Source: Photorhabdus akhurstii (GTDB taxonomy: Bacteria; Pseudomonadota; Gammaproteobacteria; Enterobacterales; Enterobacteriaceae). From it: a stretch of DNA of 64,000 bases. The position numbers and the translations under genes are program-made. Numbering within the stretch: the first letter of the stretch is position 1; every line of letters begins with the position of its first letter. Positions 37,249 through 47,395 of this stretch are shown one piece after another. The notes under the pieces are model-generated. The model searched no databases, had not been told where the DNA came from, and saw only the letters and a program-made list of their open reading frames with translations. The stretch lies in the NCBI RefSeq assembly GCF_018448925.1, contig NZ_RCWE01000003.1, positions 186,001 through 250,000 of the forward strand, written 5' to 3'.

Positions 37249-38397
37249 TATTTCTTGCTATTTTATTGATTATTTATGGGTATGGCTTTAAGAAGTAATA
37301 AGCTTAAATAGGCAGAAAAATAGCTTTAATTATGGACTTATGTTAGTTGCTATTAGATTATATCTTATAATGAAATTTTCTCATCTAAAATAGTTCCCTA
37401 TAGATAATTTTATATTTTATTCGATTTAATAATTGTGCAAATCACTTAATTTGGATTAGATTTATTTAGTGTGCTGGATGATTAGAATAATTGAACTGTG
37501 TAAAGATATATCATTATGAATAAGAGTAATAACCACATGATAAAGTGACAAGAATAAAATTATTCCTGTCACTTTTGCTTGCTATTGGTTGATTTAAAAG
37601 CAAGCCATTGAGAAAAAAATACTATAAAGAGCTATCGGTCCGCATATTTGAGTACATTTGATCAGTGGCTTATCGCTTTGCAAACAGATAGTTGCGAACA
37701 CCGGATTGGAGGAGAAAGTGGTAATACTTAACGCTAAAAGGCAAGCTGACAACTTCTTCATCGTTGGTACCTCATCAGGGGTTTATTAGAGTCAAATAAT
37801 TTATCTGAGTTACTAATTATTGTTCAATAAAAGGTAATAAGTTCCCTTTTTGTATAATTTTTTATTGTTTTGTTGAAAATCTGTTGAAGTAGTGTTGGTG
37901 GTTTTGTAGCAAAAGATGGGGAAATAATTGTTATTTATTAATAATAATGAATAATTCAATGCCGATTTATTGATGTTTTGTATTTAAATATATTGTTTTT
38001 ATTATTTTTTTGCATGGCAATACATTCATTTCATATTGATATTGTGAGAATTATGATAAATTTTTCTTTTTTATACTGCTGCGTCCATATTTATGTGACA
38101 GGTACATGGGACATCACGCAGGGAAAACGGTAGGAAGTGGGAAGGTAGCTTCCTAATATTATTAATAAATAGCTTTGTATATTTTTTGTCTTCAAAATTA
38201 TTTATTAATATTAATTACTCCGTAATGGTTAATCACTATTAGCGATAAAAATAATTCATCATACTTCATTTAATAACTACTATAGTTAAAGTGTATTATC
38301 AATGCATGATTTATGAAATTAAATCTATTGCATTAAATGATTTAGTCGGTAGATCTCTTTTGAAGAAAAGATTAATTATTAATACTAAGGAGAACCC
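37249..38397. other. 1.15-kb AT-rich stretch with gene-like fragments only
   Basis: No complete gene is seen. A hairpin lies at 37542-37577. Around 37636-37730 one frame reads YRSAYLSTFDQWLIALQTDS, and a GGAGGAG plus GTG at 37719 opens a 24-codon frame (VVILNAKRQADNFFIVGTSS...). Both look like remnants of lost genes. The rest is AT-rich and includes the promoter of the tail-fibre-tip gene. Confidence 0.4.
37542..37577. terminator. Hairpin downstream of fic
   Basis: AAGTGACAAGAATA pairs with TATTCCTGTCACTT (one mismatch), flanked by A- and T-rich ends, so it could act in both directions. It lies about 300 bases after fic. Confidence 0.6.
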
Positions 38398-38685
38398 ATG
38401 AGTAATCTCATTCAAAACACCGCCTTAAGAGCCGCAAACGGTTGGTGGAAATGTGGCGATACCGGAATAATTTATCAGTGGGGGTATAATCCGAATGGGG
38501 GAGCTGGAAGAATTACAGTAACATATCCAATACCTTTTCCCAATGTATGCTTATCTATGCAAGTTAGTGTCTATGCCAATGGGGTTCCTTCGGATAACTA
38601 TTCAGTAGTTTATGGATTTAATTCTACCAATGCTACAATTGGGCGTGACCAATTAGGCTCATATTGGTTTGCAATAGGATATTAA
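38398..38685 (+). CDS. Stand-alone tail-fibre C-terminal (tip) domain protein
   Basis: The 95-residue protein begins NTALRAANGWWKCGDTGIIYQWG and ends YWFAIGY. It is homologous to the C-terminal domain of the prophage tail fibre in this window (NTAIKSENGWWQCGDSGVIIQWV). This gp53-type tip domain normally closes long fibres and binds receptors. Here it has its own strong ribosome site (AAGGAGAACCC), an ATG and a terminator, with no shaft sequence upstream. It could be a decayed fibre end that gained a start, or a free lectin-like protein. The clean signals favour expression; the function is unknown. Confidence 0.72.
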   Translation: MSNLIQNTALRAANGWWKCGDTGIIYQWGYNPNGGAGRITVTYPIPFPNVCLSMQVSVYANGVPSDNYSVVYGFNSTNATIGRDQLGSYWFAIGY

Positions 38686-38762
38686 TTAATACGTTATTAC
38701 AGGGGGGAATTAATATACTCTAGCCTTGGAGTTGAAGAAAAATTATATTGAAAGCTACTTAA

Positions 38763-38815
38763 TGAACTGCTTCCATAATCTTGGATATCAATCTATACAT
38801 CGGGAGCAGTTTTTG
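38763..38815 (+). terminator. Terminator after the tail-fibre-tip gene
   Basis: AACTGCTTCC pairs with GGGAGCAGTT (one G-T pair) across a long loop, followed by TTTT. Confidence 0.65.
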
Positions 38816-38908
38816 TAGAATGTTCGTTGGGAATTAAATTAACCATTGTCTGTTATTATCCGGTTTAGCTTATTTTATCGGGTGTTGGCTAATATAATTT
38901 AGCATAGT

Positions 38909-39163
38909 TTAAAGGTGTGTTTTTTTGCATATTTCATCAGTATATAAACGATGAGTATCCCACGGAAGTATAAGTGTATCTGTGATTATCGAGAATGGAA
39001 GGTCTATCAGGCTTGAAAATGGGTAGCCTTCCTTAATACCTTGTATATCAAATTGAGTTGCTGGGTAGACTTTGCATTCATAGCCGTGAGTTACACGAGA
39101 GCCAAAAGTTCCACATCCTGTTAAAATAGCTGAGATTAAGACAACTCCAATAGGTTTTAGCAT
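38909..39163 (-). CDS. YceK/YidQ-family small lipoprotein
   Basis: The 84-residue protein has a lipoprotein signal with lipobox LTGC (acylated Cys17), then the YceK-type body (DLPFSIITDTLILPWD). These small outer-membrane lipoproteins are common in enterobacteria with unclear function. It is monocistronic. Confidence 0.82.
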   Translation of the reverse strand: MLKPIGVVLISAILTGCGTFGSRVTHGYECKVYPATQFDIQGIKEGYPFSSLIDLPFSIITDTLILPWDTHRLYTDEICKKTHL

Positions 39164-40191
39164 TGGTAATACTCCTAATATAATTGAGTCAATATATTGA
39201 ATAGTAACATCCCGATTTCAAATTGAAAATACAAGATTAACAGATTCATCTTGACCAGTTTGATTCATTACAGCATTGAAATATAAATATAACTAAAGTT
39301 AAAGGATAATTATTGCAAAAAGCAATTGATGATGCATTTGAATTATGTATCAATTCCATAACATTATTATTGTCATTGACGAATGGTCAAAGTATCCAGA
39401 GATGAAGCTACTATGGTTGATGTTGATAAGTTTGAGAACATTGCCTATCAATAAGATTTTTAGCTTACAATATTAATTTCCTTCCGATCCCGTTAATCCT
39501 TTTTTAGGTCGTTAACGGGGTAACTGATTGATAATTTATTCTATTATGATTTTCATTGAAACGTCCTTTATATACATGAAAAATATAAAAACGTCAGGTG
39601 TCGTTATGATATTACCAGGTTTATAATTTTTGCTGTGAGATAAAGCCCTAATCCATAAGAGTGTGAGTTAATAGGCTCATCGTTCGTGATTTCATGGGGA
39701 CTGGGGTTTTTGACGCAGCCAGACCGAATCCAAATGCCGGCTGCATAATCAGAAATGGGACAAACAAACTTATCAAGCCAGCAAACAATCCTGTCGCTAG
39801 TGTGGGCTGATAAAACCAGCTCTGGCTAGATAAAATTAGCGGGATGATGGCGAATAAAATACCTGTCAGATAGTGTATTACCCTTCAAGATAGTTTGAAT
39901 ATCTATGGGATTGAATTTCATCGCCATTTATTATTGCGTAATGATATTTATTATCGAAAGTCTTAATGTCAACCTCTATATATATATTTTTCACCGTTTC
40001 TAATAACTTGTTAGCATCATGCTAGCCTTTAAATCTCAGCGCTTGACCAAGTTTAGTTAATGTAAAGGGATATTATGTTAAATGTTAAGAGTGTTGGAGG
40101 TGCAAAGTAGCTATGTGATGATAATTTGTTCAGATTCGTTGACCCGAGCGGATGTGTGAGAGTTATATAATCTCTTTAGGCAACTAATCTT
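39164..40191. other. 1-kb gene-poor region between the lipoprotein and Shango genes
   Basis: It contains the DUF2938 remnant (minus strand, 39625-39872). Around 39388-39454 one plus frame reads VKVSRDEATMVDVDKFENIA, ending in a stop, and may be the tail of another lost gene. A weak hairpin CCCGTTAA/TTAACGGG lies near 39490-39520. No intact gene is seen. Confidence 0.45.
39625..39872 (-). pseudogene. DUF2938 membrane protein remnant
   Basis: Read on the minus strand, 39872 to about 39650 gives LTGILFAIIPLILSSQSWFY then LFVPFLIMQPAFGFGLAASK, the C-terminal half of DUF2938 membrane proteins. Near 39660 the frame must shift by one base to continue as YGLGLYLTAKII. The N-terminal half is absent. 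It is a truncated and frameshifted relic. Confidence 0.6.
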
Positions 40192-42402
40192 TCATAGAGT
40201 CTTCTGGATTTGTTTTTGTATCCACTGAGCAGTCCCTTCAACATCGAAAGCTCTTAATCCGTATCCCTGAGTGAGCAATGCTTCGGGTAGATATTGGTCA
40301 TATTTCTCAAGGTATTTCTCCGGAACACTTTCGGCAAGACGGGTTTCGGATGGCAGACCTTCACGAAGCATGCTGGTTAACGCTTGTATAACCTCCGCCA
40401 CAGTGGTCTTTTCAACCTCAATAACACCAGAAAACGCTCCAGCTTTGAAACCACGATGAATCAGCAATGCCGATAACGTGTTTACGATTCGATCTCCTAG
40501 CCAAGGGAAAATGCAAACATTCTGCCCTTGTTGAATAAGGCATTCTGATGCAAGGTTATTGCTACAGAAACTATACAGGCCTTCTTCAAAGAGATTTCTG
40601 GCAGCGGTATCGGCAAAGTCGGCTTTACGTTCACCAACTGTAATCCTGTAGTCGCCCTCCCGATAGATGGTGAGCATTTCCTGCCGGACGACATCATGTA
40701 TGGACATGCCTTCACCGCCAAATAGAGGCGGCTGTCCTCCTTTCGTTGCTTCGACGTAAATCACCTTTTTATCGCTGTCGATATCAGTCACTTTCCAGCG
40801 TCGTCCACCGAAAATAATATGCTGTTCAGGTATTAATGGCGAATCCACAGGAATCGAACCTAACGTTTTATTGCCTGCGACAATACGAAACTCTTCAGGT
40901 GTGCGGAATACGGCATAGAAAGTGTACTGATTAACCTGTTGTTCGCCTTCAAGACCTAGTACTAACTCGCCGCTGGAGAGTTGTGTTAAAAAATTGTGTT
41001 CCCCCATATGCCGCAACAGCATTTTAAAATCATCAGTACTGATATTCTGAAACGGTCCGTGCTGGCAGAGATGCGACCAGAGCTGATCCACGCGCACGCC
41101 ACCCCACTGCGCGACGATTGCCAGAATCTGATGAAACAGTGTGGAATAATGCATCTGTCGGGTATCGGCCGGTTCAAACCATTTGTTGCCGATGAGTAAA
41201 CGTATCATTGCCAGCGATTGGACTAGCTGTAACCTCAGTTGATCAATAATGCCTGACGTCGGCGTCAGTTCATGTTCGGGAATCAACATTCTCAGCACTG
41301 CGGCAGAGCCGCGCCTGCCAGAACGCCCCATGCGCTGACGCAGGCTGGCAACAGAATGTGGCGCAGTGACCTGTACTACGGAACTGACTTTACCGATGTC
41401 GATGCCCAGTTCCAGCGTCATCGTACAGATGGCGGTGGTGGGCAGGTTGCCTTTCTGAAGCCGTTGCTCAAGTGTTTCGCGCAGATCTCTGGACAGGGAG
41501 CTATGGTGAGGAAAGAACTCGTTGGGAACGATGTTCGCTTCACTGAGATCGCTGAGCGTAGCGGCAATACTTTCGGTACGCTTACGGCTGTTGGCGAACA
41601 CCAGATGGGAATCACCACGGCAGAATCGAAAAATATCGTGACAGATTTGTGTCTCTGCCGGAAGTAGCTGTTCTTTCCCGGTGGTTGATAACGGCTCTTG
41701 ATAACCTTTTACTTGAAGTTGTAATGTGGCATGGCTCTGAGTGTCGGTGATGATATCGCAGGGCAGGCACTGATTCGGCCGCAGGGATAATGGTACTTTT
41801 CCCAGCTCTCCCAGCGTCGCGCTTAATGCTACTCTGGGAGTCGGATTGTTCACCTTTTTTCCCAGTAAATGATCGATCCGGTTCAGCAGAGAGAGGAGCT
41901 GCATACCTCGCTCAGAGCCGATGAAGGAGTGGAATTCATCAATGGCTATATAGGCAAGAGGCGCGAAAGCCTGTTTTAACCAGCCAGTGTTGCGGATCAG
42001 CATCGCTTCCAGCGACTCCGGGGTAATAAGCAGAATGCCGGAAGGATTTTTCTTTGCTTTTAGTTTTTTACTTTGTGCCACATCTCCGTGCCAGGGTGTG
42101 ACAGACATCTCCAGTGCATCTCCTAGGCTTTCCAGTCGCCGGTGCTGATCGTTAATTAAAGCTTTAAGCGGGCTAATGTATAAAATACCGAAACCGTCCT
42201 GAATATCCGCGATAGCAGAGCAAGCGGGCAGGAAAAAGGCTTCCGTTTTACCCGCAGCGGTGGCGGCGCTGATCAGCACATCCCGATCCCCCGCTAATAT
42301 CGGTGGGATCGCTTTTTTTTGCAGAGATCGGAGGTCAACCCATCCCTGTCGATATATCCACTTCTGTATGCGTGGATCCAGCCGCTGGTATTCATTCATC
42401 AT
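40192..42402 (-). CDS. sngC: Shango SngC-like DEAD/DEAH-box helicase
   Basis: The 736-residue SF2 helicase has a Q-motif-like start (LQKKAIPPILAG), Walker A in ATAAGKTEAF (48-56), DEFH (155-158) and motif VI QRMGRSGRRG. Its C-terminal extension resembles Lhr/BrxHI-type helicases. In Shango it acts with a TerB-domain protein and an ATPase to block phage; the exact target is unknown. Its ATG overlaps the sngB stop (ATGA), so the genes are translationally coupled. It is the third gene of a three-gene operon. The family is certain; the system name rests on gene content and order. Confidence 0.87.
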   Translation of the reverse strand: MMNEYQRLDPRIQKWIYRQGWVDLRSLQKKAIPPILAGDRDVLISAATAAGKTEAFFLPACSAIADIQDGFGILYISPLKALINDQHRRLESLGDALEMSVTPWHGDVAQSKKLKAKKNPSGILLITPESLEAMLIRNTGWLKQAFAPLAYIAIDEFHSFIGSERGMQLLSLLNRIDHLLGKKVNNPTPRVALSATLGELGKVPLSLRPNQCLPCDIITDTQSHATLQLQVKGYQEPLSTTGKEQLLPAETQICHDIFRFCRGDSHLVFANSRKRTESIAATLSDLSEANIVPNEFFPHHSSLSRDLRETLEQRLQKGNLPTTAICTMTLELGIDIGKVSSVVQVTAPHSVASLRQRMGRSGRRGSAAVLRMLIPEHELTPTSGIIDQLRLQLVQSLAMIRLLIGNKWFEPADTRQMHYSTLFHQILAIVAQWGGVRVDQLWSHLCQHGPFQNISTDDFKMLLRHMGEHNFLTQLSSGELVLGLEGEQQVNQYTFYAVFRTPEEFRIVAGNKTLGSIPVDSPLIPEQHIIFGGRRWKVTDIDSDKKVIYVEATKGGQPPLFGGEGMSIHDVVRQEMLTIYREGDYRITVGERKADFADTAARNLFEEGLYSFCSNNLASECLIQQGQNVCIFPWLGDRIVNTLSALLIHRGFKAGAFSGVIEVEKTTVAEVIQALTSMLREGLPSETRLAESVPEKYLEKYDQYLPEALLTQGYGLRAFDVEGTAQWIQKQIQKTL

Positions 42403-43715
42403 AATCTGAAATCGGCCAGACCGTCCTCGTCGGTATCATTTCCTGAAGATATTTCATCCATATCACAGGGTTTTTCTTCTGAGATAGCTACGCTGGTAAT
42501 TAGTTGCGACCAGTGAATGTTCGGGTTTTGTTCCAGCACGGCGAGCATATCTAGAAATGCTTTAATCGTATTTCGCGGTGTGCGGAAATAGGCATCGCCG
42601 ATGGTATTACTACAATGGTGTAAAAATGCTGTCAGCGCATCATCGGGAACCAGATAGTTATCCGTTTCACCGCTAGCATAAACGTGACGAAGATTTTTCA
42701 ACAGAATGTAGAGTTCTTCCGGCGTCAGGCTGGCTAAATGCAGAGAAGGGGATGAATAGTCAATCACTCCTGCTCGCTGAGCAAAGCTGTTTTCCGCCAG
42801 CCGCGACTGGAGAGCTTCGTAGCTGTATAACCCTTTACGCGGATCAAATAGGAACTCCGGTGTGCCGCCAAGCAGAAAACCAATATGCTCTGCCGTTCCT
42901 TGAAGGCAATCATTCAGGATACGCAGTATTTGCTCATAATTAGCGACCCGGGCCTGTCTGTTATTGAGCTTGTACAGATTCACCATTTCATCCAGATTGA
43001 CCAGCAGACCGGCATACCCGGCTTGGCGGACAAACAGGCTCATCAGCTTTAACGAATCGTAGAAAGAGGCGTCAGAAATAATGGCGCGTACGCCCAGATC
43101 GTTCCGTGCGTCGGTTTTTGTGGTATATTCGCCTCGCAGCCAGCGAATAGCATTCGATTTTAAAACCTCATTATCCTGCTCATGACCCTGCCAGTAACAC
43201 TCAATTACTTTAGCGAAATCATAACCGCCAACCATTTCGGACAGTGTGGTGAGTTTTTGATGAATAATGACCGGAACCGGTGTGTTTGTGCTTTCTGCTT
43301 TCTTTCGGGCTTCCGTAATAAAGCGCTCAACCACGCTTAGTAAAGCATTGCCATCCGGTTTATTTCGGGTGGATAAATTTTTCATCAGCTCAGAATAGAG
43401 GCTCCGCGCCTGCCCGCCTGAAGCATGGATACGGCGATCCGGGGATAAGTCGGCGTTTACCGTCACCAGCTTTTTTTCTAAAGCAATTGATCGAACGACG
43501 CTTAAAAAGAATGTCTTACCTGAACCATATTCCCCGATAATCAGACGGAATACTGCACTGCCATTGGCGATGCGTTCGATATCCTGATACAACGCTTTTA
43601 TCTCGTTGACCCGGCCAACCTGAATATGCTGAATACCTATTTTAGGTGTAACACCTGACTTCAGTGACTGAATAATAGCGTCTCTTTCTTTAAGACGGAT
43701 GCGAATGCCAGACAT
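42399..43715 (-). CDS. sngB: Shango SngB-like ATPase (BrxD/DUF2791 family)
   Basis: The 438-residue AAA/STAND-like ATPase carries Walker A GEYGSGKT (61-68) and a Walker-B-like LLVNLDEMVNL. It is related to the BREX ATP-binding protein BrxD. The C-terminal region AFLHHCSNTIGDAYFRTPRNTIKAFLDMLAVL is typical of this group. It lies between the TerB-domain gene (3-base gap) and the helicase gene (4-base overlap). No BREX methyltransferase, pglZ or brxC is present, which fits Shango rather than BREX. Confidence 0.87.
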   Translation of the reverse strand: MSGIRIRLKERDAIIQSLKSGVTPKIGIQHIQVGRVNEIKALYQDIERIANGSAVFRLIIGEYGSGKTFFLSVVRSIALEKKLVTVNADLSPDRRIHASGGQARSLYSELMKNLSTRNKPDGNALLSVVERFITEARKKAESTNTPVPVIIHQKLTTLSEMVGGYDFAKVIECYWQGHEQDNEVLKSNAIRWLRGEYTTKTDARNDLGVRAIISDASFYDSLKLMSLFVRQAGYAGLLVNLDEMVNLYKLNNRQARVANYEQILRILNDCLQGTAEHIGFLLGGTPEFLFDPRKGLYSYEALQSRLAENSFAQRAGVIDYSSPSLHLASLTPEELYILLKNLRHVYASGETDNYLVPDDALTAFLHHCSNTIGDAYFRTPRNTIKAFLDMLAVLEQNPNIHWSQLITSVAISEEKPCDMDEISSGNDTDEDGLADFRL

Positions 43716-43718
43716 AAA

Positions 43719-46055
43719 TTATCCTTTGAGTTCTTGTACGATTTCCAGGTCAACGTAAATATCATCGTCGTCATCGAGAACCGGGGCGTCAACCAGTTCA
43801 TATGACCAGTCATTAATGACTTCAATTGCGCCGCCCACCATCAGGTTAAATTGCTGGCATAGTTCAGCAACTTCGTTTCGCGCCCAGCGTTCTTTTTCCA
43901 GCAAACGTTGGTACAGTTGGTTATGCGCTTCATCAAGGCCAGTGGTCGAGTGTGGCGGAATGTCTACTGGTGGTACTTCTTCGGGATCATCTTCGACAAA
44001 GATTGTGCTCAGCAACTGACGAACGTCTGTCGTGTCCGATTCATGGCGGGCAAGAATATTCTCATTGAGAGAAAATGAACTTTTCACACTTGACGTGACC
44101 TGCGATGTTTTTTCTGCTGTTGACAGACGATGGATATCACTGGTAACGGTACTGCTGTCCAGCCCAAGGCTGGAGTAAATTTTTTCCAGCTGTTTAATCT
44201 CTCCCGGATCAATTTTACCGTCGGCGCAGGCGACGTTGATAATAACGTTGCCGATAGCCGATTTCTCTTTATCGTTAAGCTGCTCGATTCTGGCTTTTAG
44301 GCCCGCCATACTGGCAGGAGTATTAAGTCGCCAGATCAGGTAAGCGTGCAGCGAGCGTTTTTCTGTTGGCGACAACGTGTTGTTATGCTCAATCGCTTTT
44401 TCCAGTGCAGCTTGCTCAGCGACGTCAACATTCTTATCCATTTGCGCAACCATTGCGCCTAACCGGAGCGCCACAGAAACGGACATGAATTCTGTGGAAG
44501 GTGTGAAGAATTCACCGTGTCCCTCTGCAAATAAAACAATATTACCGTCTGGTTCCGGTTTGACATAATGATAACGCATATCTGGTACTATGCCGTAACC
44601 TGCCCGCTGAGCGAAATTCTGCATCAACTCCGCTTCTTTTTTATTGATCTTGTCTGGCACTGACATATCCAGACGGGCCCAGAAGCTTGCAACCGTTGTT
44701 AGTCCTGAATTTTCCAGAATCCTTTCGTTAGCCCAGCTTTTAAAACCAGCGAACATTTGTTCTGCATCTTTAGTAAGGATTTCATCGGGAAGGAGCATAA
44801 TGGCGGCGACATCGCTACGTGAGGTGTCCTTTTTACCAAGATAGCGGCTGTAGGCATCCAGAGCGTTGGTACAGGATTCCGCAATTTGTATCAGTTTTTT
44901 TACCGGAGCTCTTAATACACTGGGATCAGGTAGATCAGGAAGCTCAATACGAATCCCCCGGAGCGTACTGTTTGCGGAGGCATAATCCAGTTTCAACCGG
45001 GTCTTGTTCGGTTTAACCACAAGACCCTCACCAAATTTTTTGACGTAGCGTTGTTTAAACAGGGCGGCAAACTCTTCTGCACAACGGCGCGCCGGAGTTC
45101 GTAGCGTATATTCGGTATAATATTTTACCCATGCCAGAGCTAGATCTGCTGAAATAGGCCCTCCCTGAGCAACAGTTGTGGCCAGATGAAACCGAAATAG
45201 CAGCGAGCTTCCCGAGGCAAAGTATTCGTTTTCATTCTGTATGAAGATGACATCAGGCCGGAGAAGCGACATTGTTTCTATTAATTGAGTCGAATAACGA
45301 CGGAAGGAGTTATTCGACTGAAATATGGCCCTCAGGCGCGATACCTCTTCAAATAACGCTCTGAATTCATTATCAGAAATGGCTTCCTGCATCCCGTCAG
45401 CCAGTATGCGACGCTCAAGACCGTAAAAATAGATAAAAACATAGCCTATGGGGCAGGTCGCATCGCTTCGGTCGCTTGCCAGCCAGTCAAGATAAGCGCC
45501 GCGGCAGCGTGGAGATAGTGTTGAAAAGCTAGGCCAGTATCCCAGCGACTCATCTTCGTAATGTCTTGTTATGGACTGGATGGGCAATGCATCGTTGACC
45601 AGAGAGGCATCTGAACCATCATTATAAAAATATCCATATTCTCTTGATGAATATGTTTTTAACTGTCCGCCAAAATAAAAGTTACCATTATTAATGACGA
45701 TATTTTGAATGGTGATGCTTTCTCCCGGTTTGATCCACCGCGCTGGCGTCGTGTTACGTCGGGCTGCGGTTTCACGCGGCTGCTCGCAACTGGTACTGTA
45801 TTCAACAGTTATCCCATTAACGAGAGTGAAGGTTGCCAGTTCGTCATCGTCGGGTGCCTGTGGATACCGAGAAGACATGTTTGTCACGTTATTGGCTGGT
45901 TTATTAGGAAATTTTTGCTGGGATGAGTTATTTGATTTACTGATGTTTCTGCCGTTCGATCTGGTTGAAGTTGATTTTTTCTTTTTGGAACACAAAAGAC
46001 AGATAACAACTAGTGTAATAAAAAATATCCAGAAGCCCATTCCTACACCCATCAT
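43719..46055 (-). CDS. sngA: Shango SngA-like TerB-domain membrane protein
   Basis: The product has about 778 residues. An N-terminal membrane helix (MGFWIFFITLVVICLLCSKKKKS) is followed by a TerB-N domain (about 80-230; PARWIKPGESITIQNIVINN; SRHYEDES-type segment), a long middle, a TerB core near residues 590-660 (INVACADGKIDPGEIKQLEKIYSSLGLD, with acidic metal-binding residues) and a TerB-C end (IEVINDWSYELVDAPVLDDDDDIYVD). The ATG at 46055 has GGAGGTG 11 bases upstream; an in-frame GTG at 46073 would add six residues. It is first in the operon. The membrane anchor suggests the defence complex senses or acts at the envelope. Confidence 0.85.
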   Translation of the reverse strand: MMGVGMGFWIFFITLVVICLLCSKKKKSTSTRSNGRNISKSNNSSQQKFPNKPANNVTNMSSRYPQAPDDDELATFTLVNGITVEYSTSCEQPRETAARRNTTPARWIKPGESITIQNIVINNGNFYFGGQLKTYSSREYGYFYNDGSDASLVNDALPIQSITRHYEDESLGYWPSFSTLSPRCRGAYLDWLASDRSDATCPIGYVFIYFYGLERRILADGMQEAISDNEFRALFEEVSRLRAIFQSNNSFRRYSTQLIETMSLLRPDVIFIQNENEYFASGSSLLFRFHLATTVAQGGPISADLALAWVKYYTEYTLRTPARRCAEEFAALFKQRYVKKFGEGLVVKPNKTRLKLDYASANSTLRGIRIELPDLPDPSVLRAPVKKLIQIAESCTNALDAYSRYLGKKDTSRSDVAAIMLLPDEILTKDAEQMFAGFKSWANERILENSGLTTVASFWARLDMSVPDKINKKEAELMQNFAQRAGYGIVPDMRYHYVKPEPDGNIVLFAEGHGEFFTPSTEFMSVSVALRLGAMVAQMDKNVDVAEQAALEKAIEHNNTLSPTEKRSLHAYLIWRLNTPASMAGLKARIEQLNDKEKSAIGNVIINVACADGKIDPGEIKQLEKIYSSLGLDSSTVTSDIHRLSTAEKTSQVTSSVKSSFSLNENILARHESDTTDVRQLLSTIFVEDDPEEVPPVDIPPHSTTGLDEAHNQLYQRLLEKERWARNEVAELCQQFNLMVGGAIEVINDWSYELVDAPVLDDDDDIYVDLEIVQELKG

Positions 46056-46345
46056 CGCGGATGACACCTCCACATGTAGCTTTTTAATCGGGGAAAAGCG
46101 TCAGCATAAATTGAAAGACATTTAGCAGAATCATACCGTTTCGTAGTGGGAGTACAAGCAAGAACGTCACATTATCTAAAGAATGAGCGCCTACTCATCG
46201 GATCGTAAAGGGATCTACACGTAACAAAATCAGGTACAGATTGCGGTGTGCTTCAGGTTAAGTAGTTTCAGTGATGAACTAGAAGGAATGCGGCGGTGCA
46301 GGTAGTGTCCATTGATGCCCATAAAAATAAAATAGATGGACGTAA
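46056..46345. other. Junction between the Shango operon and the prophage remnant
   Basis: This is the presumed Shango promoter region, plus sequence that may be leftover phage DNA. A short plus-strand frame with [20 protein letters not shown] ends where the capsid homology begins, as at a deletion joint. No gene is called. Confidence 0.45.
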
Positions 46346-47395
46346 AGTGGACCTGGAGCTAAGAAACGACACACAGATTTTCAATATATTGAAGGGGAAT
46401 ACGGCATTGTAGTACCACAGGCCGTCGATTACTTAAATCCCCAATATGCTCGTAACTATACGTTAGCTATGGATGCACAGCCAGCTATGGTGACCGTGAG
46501 TAACGCCGGTGTTCCTGCGTATCTGACTAACTATCTCGATCCTGAGTTGGTTCGTGTGTTGGTCACGCCGATGAGAGCGGCTGAAATTATCGGTGAAAAT
46601 AAAAAAGGTGACTGGACAACGCTGACAACCCAGTTCCCGGTTGAAGAATCAACGGGTGAAGTGAGCTCATACGGTGATCACAGCAATAACGGCATGTCAG
46701 ACGCTAACGTGAATTGGGTGGAACGCCAGAGCTATCATTTCCAAACATTTACTGTCTGGGGGGAGCGTGAGCTGGATATGTACGGTATGGCCCGTATCAA
46801 TCGAGCAGCGCAACTTAACACCGCAAGCGCATTAACCCTAAACAAGTTTATGAACAAGTCTTATTTCTATGGTATTGCGGGGCTTAAAAACTATGGACTG
46901 TTGAATGATCCGGGATTAAGCGCACCGGTGGTACCGGCTGCAAACGGAAAATCCAATGGTACAACGTGGGAAACCAAAGACGGGCAGGCAATTTATGACG
47001 ATATTTCCCAACGCCTATTTAAACAGCTTACAAAACAAACAGAAGGGTTGGTGGAACGAACAGAGCCATTGAAACTTTGCATGTCGCCAACAGCGGAAGT
47101 CAATCTGACAAAAACTAACCAGTACAACGTTAATGTTACCGATCAATTGAAAAAGAATTTTCCGAATCTGACGATTGAAACGGCGGTTGAATACAGTACG
47201 GAAGCGGGGGAACTGGTTCAATTGATTGCTGATACGCTTGATGGTGAAAAAACGGCTTATGCCTCATTTACTGAAAAAATGCGGGCACACGCGGTTGTTG
47301 TGAGCTCATCCAGTTTTAAACAAAAGAAATCAGCCGGTACGTGGGGTGCGATTATTCGTTATCCACACGCTATTGCACAAATGTTGGGGGTTTAA
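46346..47395 (+). pseudogene. Major capsid protein (DUF2184), 5'-truncated
   Basis: Homology to DUF2184 phage capsid proteins begins before any start codon. The frame reads [20 protein letters not shown] and [15 protein letters not shown] upstream of the first in-frame ATG at 46469, and an in-frame stop at 46343-46345 closes it. The remaining 308 residues after the ATG look intact ([34 protein letters not shown]). The native start and upstream head genes are missing, so no normal capsid can form. The gene abuts the Shango operon. Confidence 0.75.

Noticed and set aside
42399-46073. BREX system
   Set aside because: The ATPase and helicase are BREX-related, but pglX, pglZ, brxC and the other core genes are absent; the TerB-domain partner fits Shango.
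46296-46412. A GTG-started micro-gene before the capsid remnant
   Set aside because: Its second half is the capsid sequence read in another frame, so it is not an independent gene.
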